Shown here: in pieces, positions 26,596 through 35,576 of the stretch
Numbering within the stretch: the first letter of the stretch is position 1
Layout: every line of letters begins with the position of its first letter
Source of the DNA: Pelagibacteraceae bacterium AG-461-B04
GTDB lineage: Bacteria; Pseudomonadota; Alphaproteobacteria; Pelagibacterales; AG-422-B15
Reading direction: 5' to 3'
Assembly (NCBI GenBank): GCA_003211835.1
Contig: QCRN01000001.1
Coordinates: forward strand, 72,001 to 136,000
Length of the DNA stretch: 64,000 nucleotides
Notes under the pieces: generated by a model
Seen by the model: only the letters and a program-made list of their open reading frames with translations
Told to the model about the DNA's origin: nothing
Database searches by the model: none
Program-made: the position numbers and the translations under genes

Positions 26596-27329
26596 AGAAT
26601 GCCTATTTTAGGAGAATAATTTTCCTTGTTATTGCTATTTTATTTATCTACTCAGCGTATTGGCTTTTCATCTCAGTTCAATTTAAAACTCAAATAAAAA
26701 ATAATCTAGATAATATGAATAGTAGTTACAGCAATATATCAATATCAGGTTACCCGTATAGAATGAGTGCTCTTATTAATGACTTAATGTTCAGTAAATT
26801 TGAAAACAATTTTTTATCTAATATTAATTTTCATGATGTCAGAATTGATATGAACCCATTTCAAATTGATACTTTATATTTAAGAAGTAACCAAGTTGAA
26901 GGTTCAGATATAGCTAATAGCTTAGAATCTCTTTTTGATTTTAAAAACCTTCAGGGCAAGATAGTTTTGAATGAAGGCATAGTTATGAAACTTTTGTTGA
27001 TATCTGATTACCTTGATTTGAATTATAATAAATATAAAGTTGGCACAATCAATCAACTTTTAATGAGGATAGATTTAGACGACCAGTCAGTTTACAAGAT
27101 TGATTTTTCAGGGATTGCAAATGATTTCCTCAACTCATATATCGGAAAGACTAAGGTAAGTATTAATGGTGAAATTTCATCGATTACTTACAATGGCAGT
27201 TTACAGGTTGATATTATAGAAAATGAAAATCAAAATAAATTATTCAGTGCGCCTTTAACTGTTAATAATGGAAAAGTGTCATTACTGTTTATGCCCTTAT
27301 TAGATTTGAAGGACTTATCTTTTTTTTGA
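26592..27329 (+). CDS. DUF2125-like secreted/anchored protein
   Basis: A 245-residue protein with an N-terminal membrane anchor (about 8-28) and a beta-rich body. ISISGYPYRMSALINDL near residues 52-68 resembles the start of DUF2125 proteins, which occur next to tyrC-hisC in many alphaproteobacteria; family members I know of are longer (over 300 residues). The resemblance to AsmA-like lipid-transfer folds is only a guess. The 3' end overlaps the convergent tyrC gene by 15 bases. No function is known. Confidence 0.65.
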   Translation: MKNAYFRRIIFLVIAILFIYSAYWLFISVQFKTQIKNNLDNMNSSYSNISISGYPYRMSALINDLMFSKFENNFLSNINFHDVRIDMNPFQIDTLYLRSNQVEGSDIANSLESLFDFKNLQGKIVLNEGIVMKLLLISDYLDLNYNKYKVGTINQLLMRIDLDDQSVYKIDFSGIANDFLNSYIGKTKVSINGEISSITYNGSLQVDIIENENQNKLFSAPLTVNNGKVSLLFMPLLDLKDLSFF

Positions 27330-28241
27330 TCTGCCAAAATCAGCATCTACAGTATCTTGTCCTGCTGAAATTATTTTGTCTCGTACTTTTCTTGTTTTTG
27401 AAAAGAGTTTATGTAGACTTTTGCCGTCTTCCCAACGAATTGATTTTTGTAAAGCAGTTAAATCCTCTGTAAATCTACTAATCATCTCCAACACAGCTTC
27501 CTTATTATTAAGAAATATATCTCTCCACATCGTTGGATCAGATGATGCAATTCTAGTAAAGTCTCTAAAACCACTGGCACTATACTTAATGATGTCAGAC
27601 TTTGTTACATTCTCGAGATCTGCAGCAGTAGATACAATATTATAAGCAATTAAGTGAGGTAAATGAGAAGTGATTGCCATTACTCTGTCATGTCTTTGAG
27701 GGGACATTACCTCAACATCGCTTCCTAATGATTTCCAAAGATTTTTTACTTTATTAATATGACTTTTTTTATTGTTTTTAAGTGGAGTGATTATGCACCA
27801 CCTGTCATCAAATAATTCTGCAAACCCAGCACTTGGGCCACTTTTTTCTGTTCCAGCTATAGGGTGAGCGGGTATAAAAATATCATCATTACTTAAGAGA
27901 GGAATTATTTCGTTAATAGTTTTTTCTTTTGCAGAGCCGACGTCAGAGATAATTGTGCCTTTTGATATGTGAGGTATAATTTTTTTTATTATATTTGAAT
28001 AACTACTTAAAGGAGTACAAATAATTATCAAATCTGACCCTCTTACAGACTCCTCTAATTTATTACTTACCTTATCAACTAAGTTGAGTCTTTTAGATGT
28101 ATTTCTGGTTTTAGAAGATCTGGAGTAACCCACTGTTTTAGAAGAGATTTTATTTTTCTTTATAGACAGTGCTAGTGATGAACCAATCAAACCTAGCCCA
28201 ACGATAGTAATTTGCTTAAATAGTTTTTTCTTATTTGTCAT
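27315..28241 (-). CDS. tyrC: prephenate/arogenate dehydrogenase
   Basis: A 308-residue NAD(P)-dependent dehydrogenase of the TyrA/TyrC family for tyrosine synthesis. The nucleotide loop is VGLGLIGSS at about 14-22. ISDVGSAKE and the catalytic region HPIAGTEKSGP are clear, as is MAITSHLPHLIAYN. The start overlaps the stop of hisC by four bases. The pairing with an aminotransferase suggests the route from prephenate or arogenate to tyrosine; which of the two substrates is used cannot be told. Confidence 0.93.
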   Translation of the reverse strand: MTNKKKLFKQITIVGLGLIGSSLALSIKKNKISSKTVGYSRSSKTRNTSKRLNLVDKVSNKLEESVRGSDLIIICTPLSSYSNIIKKIIPHISKGTIISDVGSAKEKTINEIIPLLSNDDIFIPAHPIAGTEKSGPSAGFAELFDDRWCIITPLKNNKKSHINKVKNLWKSLGSDVEVMSPQRHDRVMAITSHLPHLIAYNIVSTAADLENVTKSDIIKYSASGFRDFTRIASSDPTMWRDIFLNNKEAVLEMISRFTEDLTALQKSIRWEDGKSLHKLFSKTRKVRDKIISAGQDTVDADFGRSKKR

Positions 28242-29296
28242 TTATAAAAATCTTTGAAAGCCTTTATAACTTTCTTATTTTCGTTTGCTGTACCAATTGA
28301 AACCCTTACACAGCTTGGTAACTTATATTTGTCCATTAACCTAATAATAATTGATTTAGATAAAAGATACTTATTTAGTCTAGATACAGATTTTCCTACA
28401 TCTATAAGTAAAAAGTTAGCTCTACTATCATAAACTTTTATAGGCAGTTTACTTAACTCTTTATTCATAATGTCGAGCCACAATGTATTATGTTTTTTTG
28501 AATTGCTTGTATATTTTTTGTCTTTCAATGCTTGAATTCCTGCAACTTGTGCCAATTGGTTCACATTAAAAGGTCCTCTGACTTTGTTCATAGAACTAAT
28601 AATATTACTGTGAGCATAACACCAGCCTAGTCTAAGAGAAGCTAGTCCATATATTTTAGAAAATGTACGTGTAACAATTACATTATTGTTTTTTTGAGCA
28701 AATTCAAGTCCATTTGAGTAATCATTATCAGTCATGTACTCAGCGTATGCTGCATCAATTATAATCATAATTTTTTTTGGAATTTTTTTAATCATCACTG
28801 CGAGATCTTTTTTTGATAAATAAAAACCTGTAGGATTATTAGGCTGTGCAATAAAAATCATCTTTGTTTTTTTAGTGATAGATTTTAATAAACTTTCTAA
28901 ATCCACCCGAAGATTTTTTGTTGCTGATCTCTTAATAACTCCACCACTTATTTTGGAATAGATTTCGAACATTAAAAAGCTATGCTTAGGAACAATAACC
29001 TCATCACCTTTGTTTAAAAATAATTGACATGCAATACCAAGTATCTCATCTGAACCATTTCCAACAAAAAGATTGCTGCTCTTTAATTTGAAACTTTTAG
29101 ATATAGCTTCTTTTAACTCAATACAATTACCGTCAGGATATTTATTCGTCTTAAGTCGGCTTTCTGAAATTGCTTTCTTTACACTAACACTGGGTCCAAA
29201 AGGTGACTCATTAGAAGACACTTTGACTACATCTTTTTTGCCTGGAATTGATGAGATTCCACCTTCATAGATATTAATATTTTTTAAATTTTTCAT
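28238..29296 (-). CDS. hisC: histidinol-phosphate/aromatic aminotransferase
   Basis: A 352-residue fold-type I PLP aminotransferase of the HisC family. The N-terminal part holds KVSSNESPFGPS, then YPDGNC and the cofactor-binding GNGSDEIL. The PLP lysine is in RTFSKIYGLASLRLGW. HisC enzymes of this neighbourhood often work on both histidinol phosphate and aromatic keto acids. Being joined to tyrC and away from other his genes, this copy probably serves tyrosine/phenylalanine synthesis, and maybe histidine too. Confidence 0.9.
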   Translation of the reverse strand: MKNLKNINIYEGGISSIPGKKDVVKVSSNESPFGPSVSVKKAISESRLKTNKYPDGNCIELKEAISKSFKLKSSNLFVGNGSDEILGIACQLFLNKGDEVIVPKHSFLMFEIYSKISGGVIKRSATKNLRVDLESLLKSITKKTKMIFIAQPNNPTGFYLSKKDLAVMIKKIPKKIMIIIDAAYAEYMTDNDYSNGLEFAQKNNNVIVTRTFSKIYGLASLRLGWCYAHSNIISSMNKVRGPFNVNQLAQVAGIQALKDKKYTSNSKKHNTLWLDIMNKELSKLPIKVYDSRANFLLIDVGKSVSRLNKYLLSKSIIIRLMDKYKLPSCVRVSIGTANENKKVIKAFKDFYK

Positions 29297-29369
29297 ATAA
29301 TAATTCGGTATAAATAGGTGAATATTGTTTATTTTGAAAGAAAATCTTTGAAATATTTAATCTTCTAAT

Positions 29370-29396
29370 TTGACATTACTGATTTGAATATATAAT
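29370..29396 (+). promoter_or_regulatory. sigma-70 promoter of the metX leader
   Basis: TTGACA at 29370-29375 and TATAAT at 29391-29396 are both perfect consensus, with a rather short 15-base spacer. Transcription would start near 29403, at the first bases of the SAM-II aptamer, which supports both calls. Confidence 0.7.
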
Positions 29397-29400
29397 ACAG

Positions 29401-29456
29401 TGACTGCGCCGATTTGAGCACAGCTTGCGGGCGCTGTAAAAATGCAGCTAAAGAGG
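29401..29456 (+). ncRNA. SAM-II riboswitch aptamer
   Basis: Stem P1 is GCGCC (29406-29410) with GGCGC (29430-29434), enclosing GATTTG and the conserved GCTTGC. The pseudoknot can form between TTGC (29425-29428) and GCAG (29444-29447), followed by the conserved GCTAAA at 29447-29452. The order and motifs match the known marine metX SAM-II aptamer. It is preceded by a consensus promoter and followed by a terminator and metX, so SAM would repress methionine synthesis. The AAAGAGG at 29450-29456 looks like a Shine-Dalgarno but is more than 50 bases from the metX start. Confidence 0.9.
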
Positions 29457-29461
29457 TATAT

Positions 29462-29497
29462 AAACCACCAAACTTAGTTGTTAGGTGGTTTTTTTTT
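29462..29497 (+). terminator. intrinsic terminator between SAM-II and metX
   Basis: An 8-bp perfect stem, AAACCACC (29462-29469) with GGTGGTTT (29484-29491), can be extended inside by AAC/GTT. It runs into nine consecutive T (29489-29497). It lies directly before the metX ATG at 29509 and is the likely expression platform of the riboswitch. Confidence 0.85.
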
Positions 29498-29508
29498 GGG
29501 TTAAACAA

Positions 29509-30624
29509 ATGAGTGAAAACAAAATAGTTGAATTAGCAAAAGAACAAGCTCTTGTATTGGATTGTGGTAAATCACTGAAAAGCATTAAAACAGCTTATAC
29601 AACTTACGGTAAATTAAACGCCGCTAAGGATAATGCTATTTTGATTTGTCATGCTCTTACTGGCGATCAGTATGTTGCAAGCAATCACCCAATTACAAAA
29701 AAAGAGGGATGGTGGTCATATATTGTTGGTCCTGAAAAACCAATTGATACAAATAAATTTTTTGTAGTCTGTCCTAATGTTATTGGTGGCTGCATGGGTT
29801 CAACTGGTCCAAAGGAAGTAAATTCAGAAACTGGTAAAGAATATGGTACAGATTTTCCAGTTATTACAATCGCTGATATGGTGAGAGCTCAAAAACTTCT
29901 TATCGACTATTTAGGTATTGAAAAAATATTTTGTGTGACAGGTGGATCTATGGGCGGAATGCTAGTTCTTGAATGGCTATCAAAATTTCCTGAGATGGTA
30001 CATTCTGCTATTCCAATTGCAACTGCGACAAATCATTCAGCACAGAATATTGCATTAAATGAGCTTGCTAGACAATCCATTATGGCTGATCCAAATTGGA
30101 ATTCAGGTAATTATTATAATTCTGACAATAAACCTTTAAAAGGTCTATCAGTTGCGAGAATGGCTGCCCATATCTCTTATCTATCTAAAGACGCTCTGCA
30201 TAGCAAGTTTGGAAGAAATCTGCAAGATAAGAATAGTTTAGATTATTCTTTTGATGCTGATTTTCAAATTGAAAGTTATTTAAGGCATCAAGGATTTACA
30301 TTTGTAGACCGCTTTGATGCTAATAGTTATTTATATATTACTCGTGCAATGGATTATTTTGACGTTTCGTCAAGTAATAATGGCTCACTAATTGAATCAT
30401 TTAAAAACACAAACTCAAAAGTTTTGTGTATTTCTTTTACAAGCGATTGGCTTTACCCAACCTCAGAGAATAAAAAAATTGTAAAAGTATTTAATACTTT
30501 AGGAATAAATGTAAGTTTTATTGAGATTGAAACAGACGGTGGACATGACTCATTTCTACTTGAAGAGCCTAAGCTTTTTGAAGCTATGCAAGGATTTATT
30601 AAATCAACTTATGAAAATTTATGA
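29509..30624 (+). CDS. metX: homoserine O-acetyltransferase
   Basis: A 371-residue alpha/beta hydrolase-fold enzyme that acylates homoserine for methionine synthesis. The oxyanion/nucleophile regions are ICHALTGDQYV and GGSMGGMLVLEW (catalytic Ser). The acid is in FTSDWLYP and the histidine in DGGHDSFLLE. I take the ATG at 29509; a GTG in the same frame at 29485 lies inside the terminator stem and gives a poly-Phe-like leader. Expression is controlled by the SAM-II element upstream. It overlaps metW by four bases. Confidence 0.95.
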   Translation: MSENKIVELAKEQALVLDCGKSLKSIKTAYTTYGKLNAAKDNAILICHALTGDQYVASNHPITKKEGWWSYIVGPEKPIDTNKFFVVCPNVIGGCMGSTGPKEVNSETGKEYGTDFPVITIADMVRAQKLLIDYLGIEKIFCVTGGSMGGMLVLEWLSKFPEMVHSAIPIATATNHSAQNIALNELARQSIMADPNWNSGNYYNSDNKPLKGLSVARMAAHISYLSKDALHSKFGRNLQDKNSLDYSFDADFQIESYLRHQGFTFVDRFDANSYLYITRAMDYFDVSSSNNGSLIESFKNTNSKVLCISFTSDWLYPTSENKKIVKVFNTLGINVSFIEIETDGGHDSFLLEEPKLFEAMQGFIKSTYENL

Positions 30625-31238
30625 GCTTAATTAATGAAAAAAAAGACTTTAAGATCATTACTGATTTAATACCAGCTAAGTCATCTGTTATTGATGTAGG
30701 CTGTAACGACGGTTCTTTGCTTGAATTCTTGAAAGAAGAAAAAAATATTGATGGTAGAGGCATGGAGATTGATCAACAAAAAGTTCAACTCTGTCTTTCG
30801 AAAGGAATTTCTGTTATCGAAGGTGATGCTGATTTAGACTTATATGATTATCCAGATAATTTGTTTGATTACTCGATACTTACTTACACCTTACAGGCAA
30901 CAAAAAGTCCAAAAAATGTTTTGTCAGAATTAGTTAGAATTTCAAGCAAAGCAATAATCTCTTTTCCTAATTTTGGTCACTGGAAAATTGCTTCAAGCCT
31001 ATTACTTAAACGAAAAATGCCTATAAGTGAGAAATTAAGTTACTCTTGGCATGAAACTCCCAATCTTCACTTCTGTACCATAAATGATTTCATTGATTTA
31101 TGTGATGAAGTAGGAATTAGAATTGAAAAGCAAGCAAATTTAAAAACAAACAAACTAAATAAATTTAATGGAAAAAATCTTTTGAATAGTTATTTTAATG
31201 AAGTTGGTTTATTTTTAGTTTCTAAAATAAAAAATTAA
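30621..31238 (+). CDS. metW: methionine biosynthesis protein MetW
   Basis: A 205-residue methyltransferase-fold protein. IPAKSSVIDVGCNDGSLLEFL near residues 17-37 is the SAM-binding start, followed by GMEIDQQKV and VIEGDADLDLYDYPDNLFDY, all typical of MetW. ISFPNFGHWKIA and SYSWHETPNLHFCTINDF are family signatures. MetW partners MetX in bacteria that use this pair; the ATGA overlap with metX fits a protein that must be made with it. The methyl acceptor, if any, is unknown. Confidence 0.93.
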   Translation: MSLINEKKDFKIITDLIPAKSSVIDVGCNDGSLLEFLKEEKNIDGRGMEIDQQKVQLCLSKGISVIEGDADLDLYDYPDNLFDYSILTYTLQATKSPKNVLSELVRISSKAIISFPNFGHWKIASSLLLKRKMPISEKLSYSWHETPNLHFCTINDFIDLCDEVGIRIEKQANLKTNKLNKFNGKNLLNSYFNEVGLFLVSKIKN

Positions 31239-31239
31239 T

Positions 31240-31998
31240 ATGTTTAAAACTCTCATTGTTAAGTGCCTATCCGATAATTACGCATATGTATGCTATAATG
31301 AAAATAATGAAGCATTTGTAGTTGATCCATCTGAAGCTAGCCCTGTCATTGATTGCTTGGAAAAAAATAATTTAAAATTAAAATATATTTTAAATACTCA
31401 TCATCATTTTGATCATGTTGGTGGAAATTATGAACTTAAAGAAAAATATAAATGTAGTATTGTAGGTAGTGAAAAAGATAAAGATAGAATTCCTGGCATC
31501 GATATTCACCTTAAAGAGGGAGACAAGTGGCATTTTGGCGATATAGAGTCTGAGATTTTTGAAATTTCAGGCCACACAGTTGGTCATATTGCATTTTATT
31601 TTCATAGAGAAAAGTCAGTTTTTACAGGCGATACTCTGTTTTCTCTTGGCTGTGGAAGACTGTTTGAGGGCACTCCTAAAATGATGTGGGAATCACTTAA
31701 AAAAATCAGGGATCTGCCTGATGAAACAAAAATATATTGTGGTCATGAGTATACTTTGAGCAATGCCAAATTTATCTACTCAATTTTGCCTAGCGATGAG
31801 TTAAAAGGTAAAATTAATGAATTGGAAAATTTATATTCAAAAAATTTATCCTCGATACCTTCAACAATTCAAGAGGAAAAGAAATTGAATATTTTTTTAC
31901 AAGCAGATAATAATCAAATTAGCGAAGCTTTAGGCCTTATAGAAAAAAGTCCTGAGACCGTATTCACCCATATACGAAATCTTAAAGATAATTTTTAA
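31240..31998 (+). CDS. gloB: hydroxyacylglutathione hydrolase (glyoxalase II)
   Basis: A 252-residue metallo-beta-lactamase-fold enzyme that splits S-lactoylglutathione to lactate and glutathione. The metal motif THHHFDHVGG is present, with further ligands in SGHTVGH, FTGDTLFSLGCGRLFEG and YCGHEYT. The C-terminal helical region is as expected for GloB. It starts one base after metW and is probably read through from metX. Its TAA overlaps the stop of the convergent phaB. The adjacency metW-gloB is common in alphaproteobacteria. Confidence 0.95.
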   Translation: MFKTLIVKCLSDNYAYVCYNENNEAFVVDPSEASPVIDCLEKNNLKLKYILNTHHHFDHVGGNYELKEKYKCSIVGSEKDKDRIPGIDIHLKEGDKWHFGDIESEIFEISGHTVGHIAFYFHREKSVFTGDTLFSLGCGRLFEGTPKMMWESLKKIRDLPDETKIYCGHEYTLSNAKFIYSILPSDELKGKINELENLYSKNLSSIPSTIQEEKKLNIFLQADNNQISEALGLIEKSPETVFTHIRNLKDNF

Positions 31999-32717
31999 GA
32001 GAAGTACTGACCACCATTTGCAGATATGGTTGAACCAGTTATAAACCCAGCATCATCGCTTGCAAGGAAGGTAACAATTCTTGATACTTCATCAACTGTA
32101 CCTAACCGGCCTATTGGAATTTGAGCAAGAATTCCTTCCATGACTTTTTCTGGGGTATCAGCAAGTAATTCGGTGCTAATATAACCTGGTGCAACAGCAT
32201 TGACGGTTATGTTCTTTCTTGCTGTCTCTTGGGCAAGTGCTTTAGTAAAACCAATTACTCCTGCTTTTGCAGCACTATAGTTAACAACACCCATTTGACC
32301 CTTTTGACCATTAATTGATGAAATCGAAATAATTCTTCCAAATCCTTTTTCTCTCATGCCATCAAGTACACATCGTGTCATATAAAAAACTGAGTCTAAA
32401 TCAACTCTGATGACATCATCCCATTGCTCAATTGTCATCTTGTGTGTCATTGCAGCTTTAGTAATTCCAGCATTGTTTACTAGGATGTCAACAGCTCCTA
32501 ATTTTTCAACTACTTGTTTAACGCCATCTTCACATGCAGCTGGATCAGCTACATTCCATTTAAAGACCTCTACTCCATTTTCAGATGAAAATTTTTCTGC
32601 AGCCTCAGAATTTGAACCGTATGTTGCTGCAACTTTACATCCACTATTCTTTAGCGCTATGGATATTGCTGCACCAATACCTCTTGTTCCACCAGTTACT
32701 AATGCTACTTTTGTCAT
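31995..32717 (-). CDS. phaB: acetoacetyl-CoA reductase
   Basis: A 240-residue short-chain dehydrogenase that reduces acetoacetyl-CoA to 3-hydroxybutyryl-CoA with NADPH. Motifs are GGTRGIG (9-15), NNAGIT, and the catalytic Ser/Tyr/Lys in SSINGQKG and NYSAAKAG. The ATG at 32717 has a strong AAGGAG (32729-32724) in front; a longer frame to 32801 lies inside phaA. Next to phaA the assignment over FabG is well supported. No polyhydroxybutyrate synthase gene is present here, so the product is more likely feeding the ethylmalonyl-CoA pathway; this is inference. Confidence 0.92.
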   Translation of the reverse strand: MTKVALVTGGTRGIGAAISIALKNSGCKVAATYGSNSEAAEKFSSENGVEVFKWNVADPAACEDGVKQVVEKLGAVDILVNNAGITKAAMTHKMTIEQWDDVIRVDLDSVFYMTRCVLDGMREKGFGRIISISSINGQKGQMGVVNYSAAKAGVIGFTKALAQETARKNITVNAVAPGYISTELLADTPEKVMEGILAQIPIGRLGTVDEVSRIVTFLASDDAGFITGSTISANGGQYFS

Positions 32718-32730
32718 AATATTCTCCTTT

Positions 32731-33903
32731 TTATCTTTCAACACATAAAGCGACACCCATGCCGCCGCCAATGCATAGTGTTGCAAGGCCTTTTTTCGCA
32801 TCTTGTCTCTTCATTTGATTTAATAATGTCACTAAGATTCTTGCTCCAGAAGCACCGATTGGATGGCCAATTGCAATAGCTCCACCATTGACATTTACTT
32901 TAGATGTATCCCAGCCCATTTCTTTATTTACTGCACATGATTGGGCTGCAAAAGCTTCATTTGACTCGATCAAATCTAAGTCAGCAACACTCCATCCAGC
33001 TTTCTCTAAGGCTTTTCTACTGGCCGGTATTGGACCAGTGCCCATTATTGAAGGATCAACTCCAGCACTTGCCCATGAAACAATACGAGCGATAGGTTCT
33101 ATATTTTTTTTCTTAACTTCTTCTCCAGACATAACAGTCATTGCCGCAGCACCATCGTTAATTCCACTCGCATTGGCCGCTGTTACAGTACCTTCTTTTG
33201 AAAAAGCTGGTCTTAGAGTCGCAAGTTTTTCTAACTGTACATTATCCTTAATGTATTCATCGCTATCAAAGACAACAGTTTCTTTTCTTGTTTTTATTTC
33301 AACTCCAACAATTTCATCTTTAAATATACCTTCAGATTTTGCCTTGCTTGCTCTCTTTTGAGACTCAACAGCAAATTCGTCTTGTTGATCACGAGTTATT
33401 TGCCATTGTTGAGCAACATTCTCAGCTGTTGTACCCATATGATAACCATTGAAAGCATCCCAGAGGCCGTCTTTAATCATTGAGTCCACCATTTGGTTAT
33501 CTCCCATTTTTGTTCCATTTCTTAAATGAGAACAATGAGGAGATTGACTCATAGACTCCTGGCCGCCAGCAACAATAATATTTGCATCATTGTTCATGAT
33601 CGCTTGATACGCTAGTGCCACGCTTCTTAGTCCGGATCCACACACTTGATTTACAAGCCAAGCTGGCGTTTCCTTATTTAAACCTGCATTTATTGCCGCT
33701 TGTCTTGCTGGATTCTGGCCAGTCGCGGCCGTTAATACTTGACCTAGTATAACTTCCTCTACCTCAGAAGCCTCAACATTAGACCTACCGATAGCTTCTT
33801 TAATTACAATTTTGCCCAAGTCATGAGCAGGCATGTTTGCTAATGATCCATTGAAAGAACCGACAGCTGTTCTAACAGCGGATGTGATAAAAACTTCATT
33901 CAT
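32731..33903 (-). CDS. phaA: acetyl-CoA acetyltransferase
   Basis: A 390-residue thiolase condensing two acetyl-CoA to acetoacetyl-CoA. The acyl-cysteine is Cys88 in [10 protein letters not shown], the catalytic histidine lies in [16 protein letters not shown], and the second cysteine is in [13 protein letters not shown]. The length and sequence match biosynthetic (PhaA) thiolases. It lies 13 bases upstream of phaB, and gpmA ends 12 bases before it, so it appears to be part of the long minus-strand serine/phaAB operon. Confidence 0.96.
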   Translation of the reverse strand: MNEVFITSAVRTAVGSFNGSLANMPAHDLGKIVIKEAIGRSNVEASEVEEVILGQVLTAATGQNPARQAAINAGLNKETPAWLVNQVCGSGLRSVALAYQAIMNNDANIIVAGGQESMSQSPHCSHLRNGTKMGDNQMVDSMIKDGLWDAFNGYHMGTTAENVAQQWQITRDQQDEFAVESQKRASKAKSEGIFKDEIVGVEIKTRKETVVFDSDEYIKDNVQLEKLATLRPAFSKEGTVTAANASGINDGAAAMTVMSGEEVKKKNIEPIARIVSWASAGVDPSIMGTGPIPASRKALEKAGWSVADLDLIESNEAFAAQSCAVNKEMGWDTSKVNVNGGAIAIGHPIGASGARILVTLLNQMKRQDAKKGLATLCIGGGMGVALCVER

Positions 33904-33915
33904 AAATGTACCTCT

Positions 33916-34635
33916 TTAAGCGCCAATATCTGGCAAATTTTCCGATCTGAGGGGATCAAGATAACTTGCCGACTGTATTTTGCAACTATTATTTAAGGTT
34001 ATCATCATAGGATTCCCTGTGGGAATTTCTAAATTCACTATTTCATTGTCTGAAACAGAAAAAAGATATTTGCAAAGAGCACGCAAGCTGTTTCCATGTG
34101 CCGAAATAATAGTAGTATTTTTTAGTACTATTGGCTTTATGTTATTCTCCCAATAGGGAATTACCCTCTCATAAGTATCTGCTAAACATTCTGTTAAAGG
34201 TAAATTTGTAATTCCCTTATATAAAGGATCAAGTTTTGGGTTCATCTCACTATCAGCATTTAACGCTGGTGGAGGAGTGTTATATCCTCGGCGCCATTTA
34301 AGAAATTGTTCTTCTCCATATTTCTCTTTAACTTCATCTTTATTTAAACCTTGAAGAGCACCATAGTGTCTTTCATTTAATTCCCACGCATAATTTACTT
34401 CTACATCGTTTAATTTTAAATTTTTTACTATTATGTTCAGAGTTTCTTGAGCTCTCTTTAGGTAAGAAGTAAATGCTACTGTTGGTTTAAGATTTACTTT
34501 TGAGATTAAATCAGCGGCCTTTAATGCTTCACTTGTTCCTTCAGAGTCTAAATCAACATCAACCCAGCCAGTAAAAGTATTTTTTTTATTCCAAACACTT
34601 TTACCGTGCCTGATTAATATTAACTGATTAGACAC
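33916..34635 (-). CDS. gpmA: 2,3-bisphosphoglycerate-dependent phosphoglycerate mutase
   Basis: A 239-residue histidine phosphatase-fold enzyme that interconverts 2- and 3-phosphoglycerate. The phospho-histidine is His10 in LIRHGKSVWN, with FTGWVDVDL close behind, ELNERHYGALQG in the middle and the second histidine in SAHGNSLRAL. It overlaps serA by one base. Placed with serA and serC it would supply 3-phosphoglycerate to serine synthesis, for example from gluconeogenic 2-phosphoglycerate. Confidence 0.95.
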   Translation of the reverse strand: MSNQLILIRHGKSVWNKKNTFTGWVDVDLDSEGTSEALKAADLISKVNLKPTVAFTSYLKRAQETLNIIVKNLKLNDVEVNYAWELNERHYGALQGLNKDEVKEKYGEEQFLKWRRGYNTPPPALNADSEMNPKLDPLYKGITNLPLTECLADTYERVIPYWENNIKPIVLKNTTIISAHGNSLRALCKYLFSVSDNEIVNLEIPTGNPMMITLNNSCKIQSASYLDPLRSENLPDIGA

Positions 34636-35576
34636 TAAGAATTTACTTGATTAACAATTTTGTTGTTAAGAAGATAATCAGCTATTTGTTCTGCTATCTG
34701 TACAGCAACTTTTTCTTGAGCTTCAGCTGTGCTTGCTCCAATGTGTGGGGTCATTACAACATTATGCATCCCACTAAAAATACTATCTGTTTGTGGCTCA
34801 GTTTCATAAACATCACACCCATACCCAGCTAGGCCATCTTGATCTAAGGCTAATTTGACATCATATTCATTTACAATGCCGCCTCTTGCGCAATTAATAA
34901 TAATCGCAGTTTTTTTCATTTTAGTTATTGACTCACTGTTGACCATATATTTTGATTTATCTGATAATTTATTGTGAAAAGTAATAATATCTGATTGTGC
35001 AATTAATTCATCAAAGGAAAGATTACTTATACCGTATTTACTTTCATCACCAGTTGATAGTGAAGAACTATTTACAACGACATTCATGCCATAAGCTCTT
35101 GAAATTTCACAAATCTTCTTTCCTATATTTCCAAATCCCACAACACCAATTGTCTTTCCAAGCATTTCAGAGCCAATAAATTTCTTTTTTTCCCATTTTT
35201 TATTGTGCATCGATTGATTAGCATTTGTTATATTTCTCATTAATGCATGAATGATAGAGAATGTGAGCTCAGCGGTAGCCTGAACATTTCCAAGTGGAGT
35301 ATTCATCACCACTATATTTTTCTTTGATGCCGCCTCAAGGTCAACGTTATCAACGCCAACTCCAGGTCGACCAATGACTTTTAAATTTCCAGCACTTTCA
35401 ATAATTTTTTTGGTAACTGTAACAGCTGATCTTATAACAAGACCTGAGTAATTTCCAATTTCAGCACAAATTTCGTCTTCACTCAATCCGACCTTTTGAT
35501 CATATTCTATTTTATATTTTTCAAAAACTCTAAATACAGCATCAGATACATTGTCTGCAATTAAAACTTTATTCAT
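34635..35576 (-). CDS. serA: D-3-phosphoglycerate dehydrogenase (short form)
   Basis: A 313-residue 2-hydroxyacid dehydrogenase. The NAD-binding loop is VVGFGNIGKKI; NCARGGIVNEYDV holds the conserved Arg, and the catalytic His is in MTPHIGASTAEAQEK. It begins 3-phosphoglycerate oxidation, the first step to serine. It lacks the regulatory ACT and intervening domains of the ~530-residue forms, so feedback by serine through an ACT domain is not expected. The start is the ATG at 35576, which overlaps the serC stop as ATGA. Context with serC and gpmA makes the substrate assignment firm. Confidence 0.92.
   Translation of the reverse strand: MNKVLIADNVSDAVFRVFEKYKIEYDQKVGLSEDEICAEIGNYSGLVIRSAVTVTKKIIESAGNLKVIGRPGVGVDNVDLEAASKKNIVVMNTPLGNVQATAELTFSIIHALMRNITNANQSMHNKKWEKKKFIGSEMLGKTIGVVGFGNIGKKICEISRAYGMNVVVNSSSLSTGDESKYGISNLSFDELIAQSDIITFHNKLSDKSKYMVNSESITKMKKTAIIINCARGGIVNEYDVKLALDQDGLAGYGCDVYETEPQTDSIFSGMHNVVMTPHIGASTAEAQEKVAVQIAEQIADYLLNNKIVNQVNS

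Noticed and set aside
29485..29508. GTG start for metX
   Set aside because: It lies inside the terminator stem and T run and gives a hydrophobic leader absent from MetX proteins. The ATG at 29509 fits the family.
32718..32801. Longer phaB start
   Set aside because: The region is inside phaA, and a strong AAGGAG sits before the ATG at 32717.
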